64,000 nt of DNA, taken from contig BSBM01001383.1 in assembly GCA_027924585.1 (NCBI GenBank), forward strand, positions 1,153,001-1,217,000, read 5' to 3'. This document shows, piece by piece, positions 1 to 10,984 of this stretch (position 1 is its first letter; the number at the start of each line of letters is the position of its first letter). Below the pieces are notes generated by a model. That model made no database searches and was not told where the DNA came from. It worked only from the letters and a program-made list of their open reading frames with translations. A program made the position numbers and the translations under genes. The DNA comes from Larix kaempferi (Eukaryota > Streptophyta > Pinopsida > Pinales > Pinaceae).

Positions 1-639
1 TTTACTCTCAGAAAAGAAAGATTTATCCTTCCTTTAGCTAGTTTTCATCGAAAAAATGAACAACTTGCATTTCATTTAGCTTAGTTGTGCATTTTGTTTA
101 TTTTACAAGTCTACACTTCATGCATTCACCTAACTGTGTAAGATAAAATCAAGTGGTAGCCAAGGTTAAAATTTTATAGAAACTCGTGTGATAGGGTAGA
201 CACCTATTCCGATGTCTTAAAACGTTGCAGCTGTCGTTATCTTCCTACACTACATCGCCGGGACTTGTAGTTATTCCACGTACCATTCGGTATATCAAAC
301 GGTCTTTCTTGTACCTTCAGGTATATAGAAAGGTACTTCACGTACTCGACAATATATATGAAGGCTCCTGTAGTATGGTTGTGCATTAGACAACACTACT
401 ACAGATTGGAGCTCCCACGCACCTTGTATATATATGGATACCCCATTAGGTTCTTGAAATCATCTGAGTCAACCATTGGCCATCTTGGCGTGGAAATACA
501 CTGAGAACAACACTCGAGGAGATACTACGCACGTATTTCCAGGTAGTTGGGTAATATGGTCAGAGGTATGGTCCTAATCCTTCATGGTTAGTGCTATGAA
601 ATATTGAGCTGAGTATTATTGTTGGGTCCTGTAGTATAA
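1..639. other. Upstream non-coding stretch, probably interior of the decayed Ty3 element
   Basis: I see no supported coding region here. The stretch leads directly into the Ty3 integrase remnant that starts near 640, so it may be decayed pol or an older insertion in it, but no reverse transcriptase or RNase H motif could be read. Confidence 0.4.
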
Positions 640-1836
640 GTATGTGCAAATCGGATTTGAAGGCAAGAGTTCTTGGAGCCCAAACCAGTGATGGAACTTA
701 CCTTCAAATTAAAGAGAAATTGCAGCAGGGAAATATAGATGAAAAGGGTGTAGGATATTAGCTTGGGTACTAGACTGTATATTCCCAACTGTACAAATTT
801 AAAGAAGCTAGTGATGGGTGAAATACTTCAAATGTCATACTCTGGACATCTAGGATATCAAAATACAATAACAGGAGCAAGAAAGAAATACTTTTGGCAT
901 TGGATGAAGAAGGACATCGCAGAATGCATTTCTAGGTGTAAAAAATGCCAACAAGTCAGGGTAGAACATCAACATCCAGCAGGATTATTGCATCCTTTTC
1001 CCATTCCAGAATGGAAGTGGGAAGTGATTTCTATGGATTTTATAACAGGTTTTCCAATGACATTGAGGAAGCATGATTCAATTATGGTAGTGGTAGAAAA
1101 GCTATCAAAGGTAGCTCACTTTATTCTAGTCAAGTCCACTCATAAGACAAGTGACATAGAAAATATTTTCATGAAGGAGATATTCAGATTGCATGGATTG
1201 CCTAAAGCAATAATTTTAGATCGACATGTAAAGTTCACATCCAATTTTTGGAAGGGACTATTTCAGAAATTGGGAACTCAAATGAATTTTAGTACATCAT
1301 ATCATTCTCAAACAAATGGTCAAACTGAGAGGGTGAATTGGGTTCTTGAAGACATGTTGAGAATGTATATTATGGAAAAACCATCCAAGTGGGAAGACTA
1401 CCTACACTTGGTAGAATTTGCATAAAATAATGGACATCAAACATCATTGGGTATGAGTCCTTTTGAGGTATTGTATGGAAAAGGGTGCATAACTCCAGTA
1501 AATTGGGATGGTCTGGTTAACAGGGTAGTGCTTGGGCCATATATGATCAAGGAAATGGAACAGGAAATTGTTAAAATCAGACAGAATTTAAAGGCAAATC
1601 GGGACAGGAAAAAGAGTTATGTAGATTTGAAAAGAGTGCATAGGGAATTTGATATTGGGGATCATGCTTATTTGAGAGTGAAACCAAGGAAACGTTCCCT
1701 AAAGTTGGGGAGTTGTGCCAAGTTGGCACCAAGATATTGTGGACCATTTGAAGTCCTTGATAGGATAGGACCAGTTGCATATAGAATTTCATTTCCTGAT
1801 AACATGAGAGCTCATAATGTTTCCATGTTTCTTTGA
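640..1836 (+). pseudogene. Ty3/gypsy (chromovirus) integrase, broken by stops
   Basis: This is the integrase part of a Ty3/gypsy polyprotein, which joins element cDNA to host DNA. The reading frame runs from about 640, where an in-frame TAG lies at about 760. It shows the zinc-binding region (GHLGYQNT, then CISRCKKC) and the DDE core: first Asp in SMDFITG, second in ILDRHVKFTS, and Glu in GQTERVN. After EFA the frame hits TAA at 1423, where the family normally has Tyr, so this looks like a single-base nonsense change. The same frame resumes with GMSPFEVLYG and continues through the C-terminal domain (FDIGDHAYLRVKP, LAPRYCGPFEVL). The GP[F/Y] motif is clear. The element is therefore inactive. 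Its upstream half lies outside the window or has decayed. Confidence 0.93.
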
Positions 1837-2094
1837 TTAAGAAATATGTACATGATCCTAATCATATAATTGATTGGAATGTGATACAGGTGGAACCCGA
1901 GGGATATTTCTAAGTGGATCCTATGCACATCCTCGACAAGAAGGTCACATTGCTTTGGAACTGATCTATCAGATAGGTGAAGGTGCAATGGAAGCACCTT
2001 AGTCCCAATGAGGCTACATGGGAGCTGGAGGATGCCATGAGAGAGGCATTTCCATTTTTGTTCAGTTTTGAGAACATCGAGGACGGTGTTGTTC
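1837..2094 (+). pseudogene. Chromodomain tail of the Ty3 integrase
   Basis: Downstream of the integrase the frame reads, with several stops, a loop ending in VQWKHLSPNEATWELEDAM followed by EAFPFLF. This is the chromodomain signature (VxW...EATWE...FP) of plant chromoviruses, which targets integration to particular chromatin. Stops fall after the EGYF segment and around the WN-SI-VKVQW segment, so the domain is not expressed intact. The last codons (NIEDGVV) run into the polypurine tract. Confidence 0.88.
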
Positions 2095-2095
2095 T

Positions 2096-2109
2096 AAGGG
2101 GGAGGGAAA
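2096..2109 (+). promoter_or_regulatory. Polypurine tract of the Ty3 chromovirus
   Basis: A purine run (AAGGGGGAGGGAAA) sits immediately before an LTR start (TGTAACATCCCC). It would prime plus-strand DNA synthesis. The preceding ~20 bases closely match those before the polypurine tract of the pol-less elements at 48541 and, on the minus strand, 50640. Confidence 0.85.
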
Positions 2110-3645
2110 TGTAACATCCCCGTTTTGACCCTTAGAACATATTGACTTTCAATGTAAATATTGTATACATGGGATGTATGTTTTCCTAGCATGGAGATCA
2201 AGGCCAAGGCCCCGCTAGTGGATGCTTGGTTTTTATGTGAAAGGAAATTATTAGATATCTTTTTATCCATGTGCTATTAAGTCATGGGACATTGTAAATG
2301 ATGTAAATATTAATATTGCAATAAAAATACCAAAGAAACTGGCAATGGAGGCAACTAATAAGAGGGGGCCATGCGTATCCAATAGGGAGAGGTGAGGGGG
2401 TTGTGGGATTGAACCATAGACTTCCAAATGTCATCTTTAGAACCCATTTGACCTTCCTTGATGACATTTAATTATATTGTAGGAAGTGGTTGAAGAAACT
2501 GTTCATGAGGTCGATGGGGTGTGGGAAACCCCAAAAATTCAAATGGAAGGGTATGGGGCTCTGTTTTCCTTGACCCACAAGTCACTATGCCTCCTAGGAA
2601 TTTGTTTCCCTCATCCCCATTCCATTACCAACTAGCAATAAAATTTTAGAGGAAGAACAGAGAGCCAAGCAGTGAAGAGAAGAAGAAAATCATGATTCTG
2701 GGAGAAACCTCGATTTGGAGTGTCGAATCCTCCCAAACGTTCGTGTGGGAAGTTAAATCTTGTAGGGGATTTGTTAGCTTGAACCCTAGGGAAAATTTAC
2801 AGAGTGTGAGATTCTCAGAAACCCGTGAGGAAAACTTGAGTGGATAGTCGAGGACCCAGATGTGGGATAGAGTCGTTTTGGCCACATAAATTGAGAAAAC
2901 CCCAAGTGGGAATGACAAAGAATAATAAGAAAGAAGGTAGGGTTGCTTGATAAACCTAGTGAATGCCACAGTCTCAAGGAATCAGCAGCTTGGACCTTTC
3001 TATGCCCACCCTGAAGATCACTGGAGGGAAGGGGTTCCCGAGGGACTGTGCAGGAGTGAAGGGGACCTTCTTTGTGTTGGGTGTGGTAGGTATTGTGGGT
3101 GCCAAGACCGTCTGAGTGTGAATTGAGAGTCATGTAGCTATGAGGTTGAGCTCACTAGCTTAGCATCCTCCTCCATTGATCCTTAAATGCTTGATAAACC
3201 CAACTATGTGTTGGCTTAGCATGTCTGTTGTGTGAAGCCATGGCTGTGAGTGATCTTGTTTAGTTCCTCCTTAGTGGATATACAACCCAGCTCGGGGGTG
3301 GTCTCTCAGATGAAAGAATATAGGTTAGACAAAAACCTATGGTTGGGTGGAACGTTACTCTCACATAGCCATTTGTTTGGACAGTTCATCTTATAAGATA
3401 AGTGCTCTCTGTGGTCCTAAATGATGTTACTTCCTATGTGGTGTTTATTTGTTATTTCAAGTCTATCTGAATGAAATTATCATATGAATTAATCAGTAGG
3501 AAGACTGTGTATAATCCTGAATATGAGGCTGGTTCATTTGTTGTTTCTTTCATCATTTTGTTTGTGTTAACATGTTGTTAGTCTTGCATGTTGTAGATGC
3601 ATTAACTAGATTTAAATCCACTATGTACGTTTACTATGCATTACA
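2110..3645 (+). mobile_element. 3' LTR of the Ty3 chromovirus (end approximate)
   Basis: The LTR starts TGTAACATCCCC right after the polypurine tract. Its 3' part carries the same landmarks as the LTRs of the nested elements: a GATAAACCCA module near 3193, an AGCTCGGGGGTGG motif near 3290, GGTTGGGTGGAACGTT at 3341-3356, and AAGATAAGTGCTC near 3397. By that alignment the end is expected about 245 bases after the last landmark, which lands on CATTACA at 3639-3645. An alternative end at CATTACA 4773-4779 cannot be excluded, because the partner LTR lies outside the window. Confidence 0.65.
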
Positions 3646-3979
3646 CAAATCCTTAGAGGGTTTGTACTTCCTCAAATGAGCTTGGGGAATGAATTAGACA
3701 CCCCCTATTGTATTCATGCCCCCTCTGTCGGTCAGATGAAGGGAGGGGACATGAAAGGATGATCCCAGGGCTTTTGACAGTGGGGTAAAGAGGCTTTGAT
3801 GGAGTTCGGGGAAGCATTTTGGTTGAATAAGTGACAGGTTCAGAGTTATCAGGTGTGGAAGAGGATCACACCGTTGCATAGAGATCTCAGAGATATTTCC
3901 AATGGTAGCATGTTTTCCAAAAATGGACTTAGGATGAGGAAGTTATCGGCCTGAGAAGTTGGAAGTGACAGAGATATAT
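3646..3979. other. Non-coding spacer
   Basis: No gene or clear element end is visible between the probable LTR end and the tandem array. A GGGAGGGGACATG string near 3734 resembles an LTR terminus but has no matching partner. Confidence 0.3.
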
Positions 3980-4770
3980 GGCCGACTTCCGACTTTCCGA
4001 ACCTGTAGTGCGGATTGCGTATTGCGGAAGTCAGGGGCATGATTTCTTCGGAGTTGCATGTTGTGGTTCCAACTTTCCTACTCCCGCAAGGTGTATTTCG
4101 GATTGCGCATTGTGGAATTCGGAGGATTAATTTCCCCAGAGCTGAGAATTTTGGCATCCCAACTTCCGACTCCTGCATCGTGGATTGTGGAAGTTGGAGG
4201 CGTGATTTGGTGTAGTTGGATATTTGGCATTCTAACTTTTTGAATCCCGCGTTGCAGATTACGGACTATGAAATTCAGAGAGGTGTTTCTTCGATGCTAT
4301 GTATTTGGCATTCCGACTTTCCGAATCTTGCATCGCGGATTACAGATTGCGAAAGTCGGAGAGGTGTTTCTTCGCCACCGTGTATTTGACGTTCCAAATT
4401 TTTGAATCCCGCATCGCAGATTGCCGAAGTCAGAGAGTTGTTTCTTATCCATCGTGTATTTGGCGTTCCGACTTTCTGAATCCTGCATCTTAGATTGCGG
4501 AATTCGAAAAGGTGTTTCTTCGTCGTTGTGTATTTAGAGTTACGACTTTCCAAATCCCGCATCATGGATTGCAGAAGTCGGAGAGGTGTTTCTTCGACAC
4601 TGTGTTTTTGGCGTTCTGACTTTCTGAATCCCGCATCGCAGATTGTGGATTGCGAAAGTCGGGGAGGTGTTTCTTCAACGCTGTGTAATTGGTGTTATGA
4701 CTCCCAACATCCGACTTGCGGCTTGCGGATTGCTACTTGCGGAATCGCGGATTGCGGATTGTAGATTGAG
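3980..4770. repeat. Tandem array, ~74-bp unit, about ten degenerate copies
   Basis: The unit holds TTCCGACTTTCCGAATCC, then CGCATCGCGGATTGCGGA, then AAGTCGGAGAGGTGTTTCTT and TGTGTATTTGGCG. The AGGTGTTTC landmark (or its variant) falls at 4281, 4362, 4436, 4510, 4584 and 4665, giving spacings of 81, 74, 74, 74 and 81. The 81-bp units carry an extra GATTGCG-like heptamer. Further upstream the units are more diverged (about 84-bp spacing). The short ORFs read through this region on both strands are by-products of the repeat. Confidence 0.9.
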
Positions 4771-4880
4771 ATCATTACAACTATGAAAAAGGGAAGAATT
4801 GTAGAGAATATTGAAAAACAAAATTAACAGGTTGTTCCCCCATCACTCCAAAGGATACTGAGGGGATTGGGGACATGACA

Positions 4881-4961
4881 CTCCTCCTCCTCCTCCTCCT
4901 CCTCCTCCTCATCATCACTGTCATCATCATCATCATCACTATCATCATCAGCATCATCATG
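4881..4961. repeat. CTC/ATC trinucleotide microsatellite
   Basis: About ten CTC units are followed by interrupted ATC units. On the minus strand this reads as acidic runs (Asp then Glu) continuing the gag-like frame, so it may lie inside decayed gag coding sequence. Confidence 0.9.
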
Positions 4962-4977
4962 AGCCTTGAAGGGCTTC

Positions 4978-5298
4978 CTATTCCAAATGAAAGGAGGCAA
5001 ACGGAACTTTTTGGACATCAAAAATATTATGCAGACTGAAATATTGTTCTGCACGATATATCCATCCAGTCGGATCAGTACCATTGAAGCGAGGAAATTC
5101 AAGCTTCGGACCACAGAAATTACTGGAAGAAGAGAACCCATTGGCTGCAGAAGATTCTTGTTGGCGGTTAGTGTTCATGGCTGAATGTTGAAGATGGAGG
5201 CTGAGAAATTTTTCATCCAGATCTTGGAGTTTGGTTTGGATGGCTGCAAGTGCTTCCTCCATGGTTTTTGCTCCTGCATGGGTGACAACCATAACCAA
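4978..5298 (-). pseudogene. Ty3/gypsy gag N-terminal fragment
   Basis: The minus-strand frame of about 106 codons starts MVMVVTHAGAKTMEEALAA, followed by a coiled-coil-like stretch (QTKLQDLDEKFLSLHLQ). It then shows LEFPRFNGTDPTGWIYRAEQ, the hallmark of plant retrotransposon gag (KLEFPRF-G-DP-W--RAEQYF). After the HNIFDVQKV segment it runs into a different sequence, so only the N-terminal part of gag survives. The primer-binding site for the same strand lies 1.04 kb upstream at 6335-6349, which fits the order LTR, leader, gag. I cannot find pol for this element. Confidence 0.8.
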
Positions 5299-6334
5299 GA
5301 GTTTTTTTTTTTTGGAGTGGATAGAAAAACAAAAACAAAAGCTTGTTTAGTAAAGGGAAATTTGGATTTGGGAAAAAATCGGATGGGTAATTGGGGTTTG
5401 ACTAGGTTTTGGACACTTTCTGATGGACAAGGAAACAAAAAATGGGGATTTCAGAAGCGGGGTGAAAGAATGAGAAAATTTGTTAAAGAGGGACAAAGAA
5501 GCAGAAATAGGGAATGGACACGGTGGAAAAATTTGGAGGCGAATGGGTAAAAATTAAAGAAGTTATGGAAAACCCTAAAAATAGACAAATGTGAGATTTC
5601 TGGCTTTGGGAAGTAGAATTTGGGATAGGGTCCTCAGGAATGAAATATGCAGAAGGGGATTGCAGGGGTGTCCAAAAAGTTTCAATGGAAACGGAGTTAA
5701 AACAAGGGAGAGATATGGCAAAAAAATGGAATTTTATACCTACGGCGCAGAAGGGATTAGAACAATTAAATCTGAAACTGCACGGAAGGGATCGACAACA
5801 GATGGATCTGAAACGGCACCGAATGGATCGAAAATGGATGGATATGAAATGAATTTCAGAATAGATCTGAAATGGCTGGATCTGGAACGGCTTGGAATGG
5901 ATCTGAAACTGCGCAGAAGTGATTGGCAACAGTTCAGCTGAAAATAGATATGGACCCCAGGTATGTTCAGCTTCCTATAGGTTCAGGGGATTCACTCGGC
6001 CACCAATGTTGTCTGACGGCTTGCGTATTGGGGCAGTACCCCTCAGTCCATGGCTCAGGTAAAATTTATAACTGCTTTGCCACAAATGACAACTCTTGGT
6101 TTACCTCACGGGTGGGAACTAGTCAATCAGGTAGGGTTCGTTTCCCTTTTCATTGGCAGGTCCTCTCAATGGGACAGCTACTTCGGGGTTCCTGTGGTAC
6201 TCCTCACAATGAGTTTTAGGGCTTATTCCCAAGTACTTCCCACAGTTAAGCGGATAGGGATTATTCCTAGATCCGAAGCTGCAACAGATGCAAAAAAAAA
6301 ATTTGGAAGAAATTTCACCCAGCGAGCCCAAGAA
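5299..6334 (-). mobile_element. Leader of the minus-strand Ty3 remnant, with degenerate internal repeats
   Basis: This is sequence between the primer site and the gag start of the minus-strand element. No coding is supported. On the plus strand, 5768-5940 repeats GGATCTGAAA(C/T)GGC-type words irregularly. ATCTGAAACTGCACGGAAG near 5770 and ATCTGAAACTGCGCAGAAG near 5903 are the two longest matches. Confidence 0.55.
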
Positions 6335-6349
6335 AGTGCTCTGATACCA
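6335..6349 (-). promoter_or_regulatory. Primer-binding site, initiator Met tRNA
   Basis: The plus strand reads AGTGCTCTGATACCA. Its complement, TGGTATCAGAGC, is the standard plant initiator-Met-tRNA primer site. It sets the orientation of the element (minus) and puts the 5' LTR to its right. Confidence 0.85.
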
Positions 6350-6351
6350 TA

Positions 6352-6740
6352 TGTGAAGAACTTGCATCAATTAATTAATGAGAATATAGGAGATAGAAGA
6401 AATAACAAAACTCAGAATCACTTTTATATTGATTGTAGGCCACTTCGAGGGGGAAACCTCCTTTGAGCAAGCCCAATACAAATAACTGCACGGTACCTTC
6501 ATTGGTTTCAACATAAACTTATATACTAATTCTACGGCGCCAATACCATGGGTCAATACCACATGTCAATACAAACCATGGGCCAATACAAACTATGGAT
6601 CAACAATTACTACGGAACAACTTACAAAGCATATGCGTCCAACAACAATAAGAAAAACTATGGATCAACAAATACTACGAGACGACTTACAAAGCATATG
6701 CGTCCAACAACAATATACTAACAAAGTAAATAGAAGGGTT
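6352..6740 (-). mobile_element. 5' LTR remnant of the minus-strand Ty3 element (outer end unknown)
   Basis: The LTR boundary next to the primer site is TGTGAAG at 6352, so the LTR ends in CA on its own strand. I could not locate the opposite end, because no second LTR is visible. Two tandem 65-bp copies (6591-6655 and 6656-6720) lie inside it. Confidence 0.5.
6591..6720. repeat. Two-copy tandem duplication, 65-bp period
   Basis: AACTATGGATCAACAA and AGCATATGCGTCCAACAACA recur with a 65-bp offset and a handful of differences. Confidence 0.85.
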
Positions 6741-6783
6741 GACATGGGTTCAGGTAACATTAATAAGATGTGAAAATTGCCAA

Positions 6784-6815
6784 ATATATATATATATATA
6801 GATAGATAGATAGAT
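6784..6815. repeat. AT and GATA microsatellite
   Basis: An (AT)n run is directly followed by about four GATA units. Confidence 0.9.
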
Positions 6816-6984
6816 ATAGTAAGGAGTGGTGTATATAATAAAAGGTCTAACAAGAAAAAGTATATTCAATGGACGCCATGGTATAATGGATTATAATATA
6901 TACCATATTGCACTAATTTACATAAATGATAAATTAGGATTCCCTTTGGATGGATATTTTGCTTAAGACAGTTAAAAAAATGGG

Positions 6985-8828
6985 GGCTCTCGTTGCTCAA
7001 GAGCACGGGGGATTCACTTAGTGAACTTGTTATATAGCACGATCGTTCATATGATATTAAAGAATATCCCTAATTTCACTAAATATTGGAAAATTACTCC
7101 TAAATTTTTTATTGTTGAACCCCCCTCCTAATATTCCTTTCCAAATACGAAAACCCCTAGTTTCACCAGATATTGTATGTATCCATTTTTATAAACCAAT
7201 TTTTAATACCCCCTTTATATCATATTATCAAGTTGTAAAAAAAAAGAACCCTAACGCATCTTAGTATAAGCAAACATTATACTAAATAAAATAATAGTAT
7301 AATGCTAATAATGATCCCACCAAGATTGCAGGGGTGACTAATCCATTTGTAGCATTGGATAGGGGAAGACCCAATGAAATAGTACCAGGGAAGGAAAAAT
7401 GCATAAAAAGAAACCCAGTCAAGAGATCAACATAACAAATAATGTAAAAGGATGATAGTCCAATAGTTAGTGCAATGCTTAGAAAAGATGAGAATTGCAA
7501 ATGTTGTACACCACAGCCTGCCAATCTACCAATTTTATATCATGTAAATATAAGTATAGCCATAGAGATCTCATGTTTTCTATAATCTTAATAAATTAAA
7601 CTCCACAAAAATTCAAAATTGAAACCCTTTCGTGGATGGACTCCCCTACATTCCTATCAAAACAAACATCATTGATGTTTGAACCCAAATGAACATAGAA
7701 AAATTCCTCTTACTTTCCAATAACAACATATGATCATGTGCATAGATTGGATTTGGGTCATTCACAAGATGCAATGAATTTCCTCCACTTCTTCTACATT
7801 TATTCTTGCAATCAAGGGAATTAACAACATTTAGTTACTTTTTCTTGGGTTATATCTATTTTTTTATTTACAAGAGAGGTACAAATCTTCATTGTTAGGT
7901 TTCAAGCATGCAATGGTTATAAATATACACCAATTGTGAAGCTTATATGATACATTTTCATGGTAATGATAGCACATAGGGTATGTAAATAAGGATTTAG
8001 ATTTTCACCTATGTTCATGTTAGTTCCAATACAATATTAAGATGATGCCTTGCATATAAGAATTGAAATTACAATTATGAATGTGCCAAATATAACTCAA
8101 TCTAACAATTATTCATAACTGGCAATGTGATAATGCTAAAGAAGAATACGAAAAGTTGAAAGAAATAATTATCCAAGAAAGATTGATCTAACTTTTATTG
8201 GTTCCAGTGAGCCAAGAAATATTGATGTCACTTTTCTTGGTTTTCATGGAGCAAGGTTTGATTGAATCTCAATACCCACCTAAACCCCATCCTAAAAAAT
8301 AAAGAGTTAGATCTTTTACTCGAATGCCTACAAAAAATACATTACAATTGTTCAACTATGGAACTCCTAATTGGCTACATATCTTAACTTAAAGATGAAA
8401 AACAATATAACATCAATTCAAACCAATCCTAAATAAGATATTAAATGGGGATTTCTCAAGGCGAGTAATCCAAAGAGACTTCCATCGATATTATCATTGG
8501 TACACTTTTATCAAATTTATGCAAAACTTAGGATCATAAACAATATCAAATAAAAATGGAGGGTCCTTAAGTTTTAGGTGGGTATGATTTGAGCCCTTGA
8601 TTTGGAGGTATGAATCCATCCCACGATTTGGAGGTTATTCCTTAGCCCACCCAAATAAAAAAAACCCTAATATTTATATTACTATGTCAAGTTAAAAAAC
8701 CCCCTTGACCCCTTAATATGGTGCAATATATTTTTGAGGTTTTTACGAGTATTCAAACCCCCAATATGAATGGACGTGATATGATATTGCCTCGCTAGTG
8801 AACCCCCTGTGCTCAAGAGGGAGCACCT
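6985..8828. mobile_element. Possible element bounded by short imperfect inverted repeats
   Basis: The left edge (6985-7025) reads, on the complement, AGTGAATCCCCCGTGCTC. The right edge (8797-8814) reads AGTGAACCCCCTGTGCTC, differing by two single-base gaps. The 1.8 kb between is AT-rich. A minus-strand 80-codon frame (7282-7524), hydrophobic and unrecognised, is the only longish ORF. I see no transposase and no clear target duplication, so this is tentative. Confidence 0.25.
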
Positions 8829-9019
8829 ACTTCTATTATAATAATGACCAGAGATTAGGTCTTAACCATTGTAAGAAGCATCTCTCAGGGAAAAGAAAAC
8901 CATTTGAGGGAGTGTGGCTCTCTCTAGAATACTCCATGAAAAGGAATGAAGAGGCACAGTGCAAAATAAGAACAATACCTGGAGTCATAACCAGATAATA
9001 TGGTTGAGCGAATTTATTT
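8829..9019. other. Unassigned flank of the SINE
   Basis: No gene is supported. A 66-codon plus-strand frame starting at 8798 overlaps it but has no recognisable feature. Confidence 0.3.
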
Positions 9020-9031
9020 ATATTTGCAATT

Positions 9032-9126
9032 GGGCAGGACAAGTAGCTCAATTGGAGCGAAGGCGCCCAGATATACGGGGTGGGGCAGGGTTTGATTCCC
9101 CGTATCACATATGTGTGAAAAAAAAA
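9032..9126 (+). mobile_element. tRNA-derived SINE, 95 bp, with target-site duplications
   Basis: This is a short non-autonomous retroposon. It has an RNA polymerase III A box (TAGCTCAATTGG, 9044-9055) and a B box (GGTTTGATTCC, 9089-9099), 33 bases apart as in a tRNA gene. ATACGGGG and CCCCGTAT (9073-9080 and 9098-9105) can pair around the B box. The body ends in a run of about ten A (to 9126). Perfect 12-bp copies of ATATTTGCAATT flank it at 9020-9031 and 9127-9138, as expected for LINE-driven insertion. There is no closed acceptor stem, so it is not a working tRNA gene. Confidence 0.85.
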
Positions 9127-9233
9127 ATATTTGCAATTATGTATGTTGATTGTCTCTACCCTTTGTTACACTGTGTGTTATGGGACCTCTATTCAACCCT
9201 TTGCTTTAATTCTGCACCAAGTACTTGCATTTG

Positions 9234-9790
9234 AGTGAAGCAAGGGAGGGTGCAGCCCTTGGTTAAGCTTCTATTTTTGAAATAGGTAAATATAATTCAT
9301 TTAAGTGTAAATAGAATTAAGAAGGGTGTAGCCTTAATCTTAATCCTTTGATATATGCATAATATACCTATACTTGGGTAGTGTTTAGTGAAGAAGGGCG
9401 CAGCCCAAACCCCATTTATCTTAGTAATATGTGGGAGGTGTGTTGTTCTAAACTTGTCATTAAATAGGTTAAGTATATTAAGTGTATGCTTGGTGGAAGA
9501 AGGGCATATCCCTAATACCTTTATATCATATCAATATAACAATGAATATCTATACATGTTTGGTGAGTTGTGAATATTAGATATCAAAGTTGGAAGAATC
9601 TATGTATATTGATACTCTATCCTAGTGGATTCGTTGCTTGGCTTGGGGGTGACTTCTCGGTGGGAAAACATATGCCAGCCAAAGTTAGAATGGTTGAGTG
9701 GAACATTGCAGTCAAGCCTTCAGTTGTATATGTCTGCTTGGTTCAGATAAGTATTATTAACATGACATCATTATTACAATACTACCAAGT
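9234..9790 (+). mobile_element. Decayed LTR fragment with internal repeats
   Basis: GAAGAAGGGCGCAGCCC-like words recur irregularly near 9234, 9320, 9388 and 9489. Near the end come GGCTTGGGGGTGAC (9641), GGTTGAGTGGAACATTGC (9692-9709) and TTCAGATAAGTATT (9742). These are the landmarks seen in the same order in the LTRs at 3290-3410 and 41900-42015. It is therefore probably an old LTR end of a related family. Confidence 0.5.
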
Positions 9791-10984
9791 TCTATAAAGA
9801 AAAAATATTATTATATTGAATTAAATAATTTGATATAAATTTTGAAATGACCTTTCGATTTATTTAAAACCACTTCTTATGTTCATTTGATTCATTTTTA
9901 CTTAATATCATAGATGCATGATCATAATGAGTAATTGGACTGAATATTTAATAGATGCATGATCATAATGAGTTATTGGATTGAATATTTAATTAAGCAT
10001 TTGAGTAAAGTAAACTTGATATTATCATAATATTCATCAAGCTTTTGTTGAGATATAAATATGGATGTGTAGAGTTCCATAGAATCCGCTCAAAGGTCTT
10101 CTAGAATCTGATAAGTATCATTAAACATTATTTCAACGTCGAAAGGGATTAACTCTTCAATAATATACTTTTATTATGATGAGATCAAGGATTCGGAATA
10201 AAAGTGTGAACAGTACTTTGTTTATATATGTTTATTTATGAACCTTTGATTCCATGTACTTAGTAAGAGTTGTTTGCATACTTACCCTGATAAATAAATT
10301 AGTCCTTAATTATAACAAAGCATTCGTGGATTCCAATATTATAGCATCTTGATGTTATAATCTCCATTGATTAAAAGGTATCATAAATATCTATATTTAA
10401 GTAGGACCTATACCTTTTAAAGGAGGAAGATGATTAGAGAATAACAAGGGTAACACTGTTTTAAAATATTACCTTGTTATTTGATTTTGCTTTCACATAA
10501 TTGGTATAGTAAGAGTTATCACATCTAATAAATTAATAATTATCATGCATTTCACCTTGTAAAAATTATAAGATAGGTTGAGATTATATAATTGATCAAG
10601 TATTAGCTTTACCACCACATGTATAAATAAAGTTAAATTATGAACAAGATGGCATTTCATTATTGCTATATGGTTATTGGTTCAGAATGAAAGAAAAGGA
10701 TATGAAAGATTAATGTTCAACATTAATATAAAATGTTATGATGTGACTTCATCTTGTATAAGGTAAGCTATTACATTTTAAGATTTATTTGAAAAGATCT
10801 TATTTTATTTTGTTATCATAGTTGCTATAGAGTTATTGATATGATTTTATGACTAGGTGTCTGATTGTTATGAATGTAATTTACTATTATGACCGAGTGA
10901 TCAATAGAATTAATACTATGGCTTGTTGATTGATAATTAAGGAAAAAAAATTATAGCCCATTTCCTCAAAATATAAACGAGGAA
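9791..10984. other. AT-rich spacer
   Basis: No gene is seen. It contains a two-copy tandem duplication (9910-9991) and otherwise unremarkable AT-rich sequence. Confidence 0.4.
9910..9991. repeat. Two-copy tandem duplication, 41-bp period
   Basis: ATAGATGCATGATCATAATG recurs at 9910 and 9951, and both copies continue into TTGGA(C/T)TGAATATTTAAT. Confidence 0.9.

Noticed and set aside
4824-5141. Acidic protein with Asp/Glu runs on the minus strand
   Set aside because: The acidic part is the CTC/ATC microsatellite. The frame before it belongs to another reading of the gag fragment.
7282-7524. Small hydrophobic membrane protein on the minus strand
   Set aside because: No recognisable family, no neighbours, and AT-rich DNA easily gives hydrophobic frames.
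9032-9126. A functional tRNA gene
   Set aside because: A and B boxes are present, but no closed acceptor stem or clean anticodon arm. The A-tail and 12-bp duplications show a retroposed SINE.
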